Below, piece by piece: positions 6,221 to 7,618 of a stretch of DNA of 7,618 nucleotides. The notes beneath the pieces are model-generated. The model saw nothing but the letters and a program-made list of their open reading frames with translations. It did not search any database and had not been told where the DNA came from. Source of the stretch: an uncultured Clostridia bacterium (GTDB lineage Bacteria; Bacillota; Clostridia; UMGS1810); NCBI GenBank assembly GCA_937959315.1, contig CALGRC010000139.1, positions 1 to 7,618 of the forward strand, written 5' to 3'. The position numbers were made by a program, and so were the translations under genes. Within the stretch, counting starts at the first letter, position 1. Each line of letters starts with the position of its first letter.

Positions 6221-7228
6221 ATGCCATCTCATAAACAGCAATATTCTGATGTCCCACAAGTCTTGCGGGATTATTTGACTTACATGACGGTTATCAAGGG
6301 AAAATCGCCAAATACAGTACAGGAATATTATTACGACCTGCGGTTATTTTTACGTTTTATAAAATGCAAATTTTCAAACATCGGCTGCGATGATTACAGC
6401 ACGGTAAATTTGGATGATTTTCAGGAAACCGACTTGCAGCGTGTTACATTGAGTGATTTGTATGATTTTATGGCGTATATTCACAATTGCCGTTCAAGCA
6501 ACGACAATTACCGTGCCAGAAAAGTCGCCAGTATCAAATCATTTTTTAATTATTTGTCAGTAAAAACCGGACTGATACAAGAAAACCCAGCCAGTCATTT
6601 AGACAGTCCAAAAATCAAAAAACGTATGCCGCAATATTTATCTTTAGAAGAAAGTGTAGCGTTTTTACAAAGCATAGATGGGAAATTTCAGCAGCGCGAT
6701 GTGGCAATGTTTGTATTACTGCTCAATTGCGGGCTCCGGCTCTCCGAATTGGTAGGAATTAACATCCCGGACATTGACTTTGAAAAACGTACCCTCCGCG
6801 TAATTGGTAAAGGAAACAAAGAGCGCATTGTTTTTTTAAATGACCTATGTATCAATAGCATCCAAGCGTACCTGCAAGTGCGCCCAACCGAAGGGATACT
6901 GCCTGCCGACCGCAATGCATTGTTTATCAGCAGCAAAGGCCGCCGTATCAGCAACCGCATGGTGGAACTCCTTTCTAAAAAGTATTTTACAGCCGCCGGC
7001 GTTGATGCAAGCCGGTATTCGCCGCACAAACTGCGGCACACTGCGGCAACCATCCTGTACCGCGATGGGAATGTGGATATCCGTTCCTTGCAGGAGCTTC
7101 TGGGACATACCAATTTATCTACTACCCAAATATATACACATATCAAAAACGAAGATTTAAAAAAAGCAGCTGATGCCAATCCCCTATCCCATCTACAGTT
7201 AGATGCAAATAAGCCTCCGCTTGAATAA
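6221..7228 (+). CDS. XerC/XerD-like tyrosine recombinase
   Basis: The 335-residue protein is a site-specific tyrosine recombinase. An N-terminal SAM-like core-binding domain covers about residues 12-125 (LRDYLTYMTVIKGKSPNTV, then YRARKVASIKSFFNYL). The catalytic domain carries the complete set: R173 in NCGLRLSEL, K197 in GKGNKER, H269 and R272 in SPHKLRHTAA, H296 in LLGHTNLSTT and nucleophile Y305. It is some 35 residues longer than typical XerC/D, mainly from an insert at about residues 50-75. It resembles chromosome-dimer-resolution enzymes more than phage integrases, because it lacks an AP2-like arm-binding domain and sits among housekeeping genes; an integrase of a small element is not excluded. 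AGGAGGGG (6203-6210) lies 10 bases before ATG 6221, far better than the in-frame TTG 6194. The palindrome upstream may be its own site. Transcription ends at the hairpin built into its last codons. Confidence 0.93.
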   Translation: MPSHKQQYSDVPQVLRDYLTYMTVIKGKSPNTVQEYYYDLRLFLRFIKCKFSNIGCDDYSTVNLDDFQETDLQRVTLSDLYDFMAYIHNCRSSNDNYRARKVASIKSFFNYLSVKTGLIQENPASHLDSPKIKKRMPQYLSLEESVAFLQSIDGKFQQRDVAMFVLLLNCGLRLSELVGINIPDIDFEKRTLRVIGKGNKERIVFLNDLCINSIQAYLQVRPTEGILPADRNALFISSKGRRISNRMVELLSKKYFTAAGVDASRYSPHKLRHTAATILYRDGNVDIRSLQELLGHTNLSTTQIYTHIKNEDLKKAADANPLSHLQLDANKPPLE

Positions 7229-7252
7229 TTTTCAAGCGGAGGCTTATTTTTT
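7207..7252 (+). terminator. Strong rho-independent terminator overlapping the recombinase stop codon
   Basis: A 19-bp perfect stem pairs AAATAAGCCTCCGCTTGAA (7207-7225) with 7231-7249, and the U-run continues to 7252. The 5-base loop starts with the TAA stop (7226-7228) of the recombinase, so the 5' arm is coding sequence for NKPPLE. It isolates the membrane fusion gene downstream. Opposite-strand use is weak, since the left flank lacks a long A-run. Confidence 0.93.
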
Positions 7253-7260
7253 ACTTCCAT

Positions 7261-7289
7261 TTAACCCTTTAACATGCATGGGATAGAAT
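7261..7289 (+). promoter_or_regulatory. Candidate promoter of the membrane fusion protein gene
   Basis: TTAACC (7261-7266), 17 bases, then TAGAAT (7284-7289) gives a 4/6 and 5/6 match to sigma-A elements at ideal spacing. The predicted start, near 7296, lies inside the dyad at 7290-7309. The position right after a terminator and before the next gene supports a promoter here. Other weak -10-like sequences exist further down in this AT-rich gap. Confidence 0.45.
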
Positions 7290-7309
7290 TTCTTAATACT
7301 TATTAAGAA
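7290..7309 (+). promoter_or_regulatory. Dyad TTCTTAATA-CT-TATTAAGAA, candidate repressor operator
   Basis: Two exact 9-base inverted arms with a 2-base spacer lie over the predicted transcription start of the promoter at 7261-7289. That size and position are typical for operators of dimeric repressors such as MarR- or TetR-type, often found before efflux genes. The regulator is not in the window and cannot be named. Confidence 0.45.
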
Positions 7310-7343
7310 TTAATTTACCATTCTTTCATAAACAATTTAAGTT

Positions 7344-7364
7344 TATCCTTTACACTAAAGGATA
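7344..7364 (+). promoter_or_regulatory. Dyad TATCCTTT-ACACT-AAAGGATA covering a ribosome binding site
   Basis: Eight-base exact inverted arms are separated by five bases. The 3' arm contains AAAGGA (7357-7362), which lies 8 bases before the in-frame ATG 7371. In RNA the hairpin would hide this ribosome binding site. As DNA it also resembles the dyads that MerR-family regulators bind between -35 and -10, but the promoter elements around it are poor. Confidence 0.4.
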
Positions 7365-7394
7365 GTTTGAATGAAAAGGAGTTGCACAATTGAC

Positions 7395-7618
7395 ATGAAC
7401 AGATTTGCAAAATTCAAACAAGCTATCCGTACCAAAAAAGGGAACCGCATCATTAAATTATCCATTTTAGGAGCTATTTTGTTATGCATTGGTTTTGGAA
7501 TATTTTATATGGTGCGCAATGCCGGAACGGTCGCCCCTGTTTCCACCGGGCAAACAACAGTGGCTTCACGCGGCAGCCTAACCAAAACCATTGAAGGGAA
7601 CGGCGTCATAGCGGAAAT
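7395..7618 (+). CDS. N-terminus of a HlyD/YknX-type membrane fusion protein (efflux or export adaptor), cut by window end
   Basis: The visible 74 residues show a short basic cytoplasmic start (MNRFAKFKQAIRTKKGNR), one membrane segment at about residues 19-41 and then an extracytoplasmic start with VASRGSLTKTIEGNGVIAE (56-74). That last pattern is the usual first beta-strand of periplasmic-adaptor or HlyD-family subunits, which in Gram-positives pair with MacB-like ABC transporters. The partner genes would be expected just downstream, outside the window. AAAAGGAG (7374-7381) lies 13 bases before ATG 7395, rather far. The in-frame ATG 7371 has AAAGGA (7357-7362) at 8 bases and would add eight residues (MKRSCTID), so the start is unsettled. 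The gene has its own promoter region after the terminator at 7207-7252. Substrate is unknown. Confidence 0.75.
   Translation, partial: MNRFAKFKQAIRTKKGNRIIKLSILGAILLCIGFGIFYMVRNAGTVAPVSTGQTTVASRGSLTKTIEGNGVIAE

Noticed and set aside
6840..7160. Second + strand ORF inside the recombinase gene
   Set aside because: It is a frame-shifted reading of the catalytic domain with no ribosome binding site or family motif.
2442..7228. New defence or mobile system made of RadC, CPBP protease and tyrosine recombinase
   Set aside because: Each family is a common chromosomal gene, the spacing shows ordinary operons, codon and GC use look like the neighbours, and no partner such as an excisionase, toxin or nuclease is present.
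6688..7260. Minus-strand ORF of 190 codons
   Set aside because: It is antisense to the recombinase catalytic domain with its full active site, and its start sits in the terminator hairpin; it is a shadow frame.

Overview
The window looks like a chromosomal segment of a low-to-mid GC Clostridia-type Firmicute, possibly Oscillospiraceae-like. I base this on strong AGGAGG-type ribosome binding sites, dense co-directional genes, and family content (dxs-tlyA pair, RadC, DUF2156, DJ-1/PfpI, 5-formyl-THF cyclo-ligase, CPBP protease, XerC/D-like recombinase). The species is an inference. All supported genes are on the + strand, no rRNA or tRNA was seen, and no gene-free stretch exceeds 300 bases.

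Layout. Bases 2-238 hold the 3' end of an unrecognised beta-rich, Ig-like or phage-structural-like protein, at about 38% GC by hand count. Eight bases later an ORF starts with about 17 residues that match nothing I recognise, then runs in frame into the C-terminal three quarters of 1-deoxy-D-xylulose-5-phosphate synthase (Dxs, 247-1626). About 160 N-terminal Dxs residues are absent, including the region that carries most of the thiamine-diphosphate phosphate site. This points to a breakpoint near 280-304: prophage insertion, rearrangement or an assembly join. The usual dxs-tlyA pair then resumes with an ATGA overlap, followed by a RadC-like protein.

A strong promoter (TTGATT, 17 bases, TATACT with TGG in front) at 3338-3366 starts a second cluster with an almost absent leader: DUF2156 protein, DJ-1/PfpI protein, 5-formyl-THF cyclo-ligase and CPBP membrane protease, joined by tiny gaps or overlaps. 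Next is a tyrosine recombinase with the full R-K-H-R-H-Y catalytic set. Just before its ribosome binding site is a perfect 28-bp palindrome with the size and arm layout of a dif/Xer site. The recombinase ends in a strong terminator whose 5' arm is its last codons and whose loop holds the stop codon.

The last 366 bases carry a likely regulated promoter, two dyads, and the start of a HlyD/YknX-type membrane fusion protein of an efflux or export system, cut by the window end.

Most of the content is housekeeping. The two items that deserve follow-up are the chimeric dxs junction and the dif-sized palindrome at the recombinase gene. I saw no convincing new multi-gene defence or mobile system.
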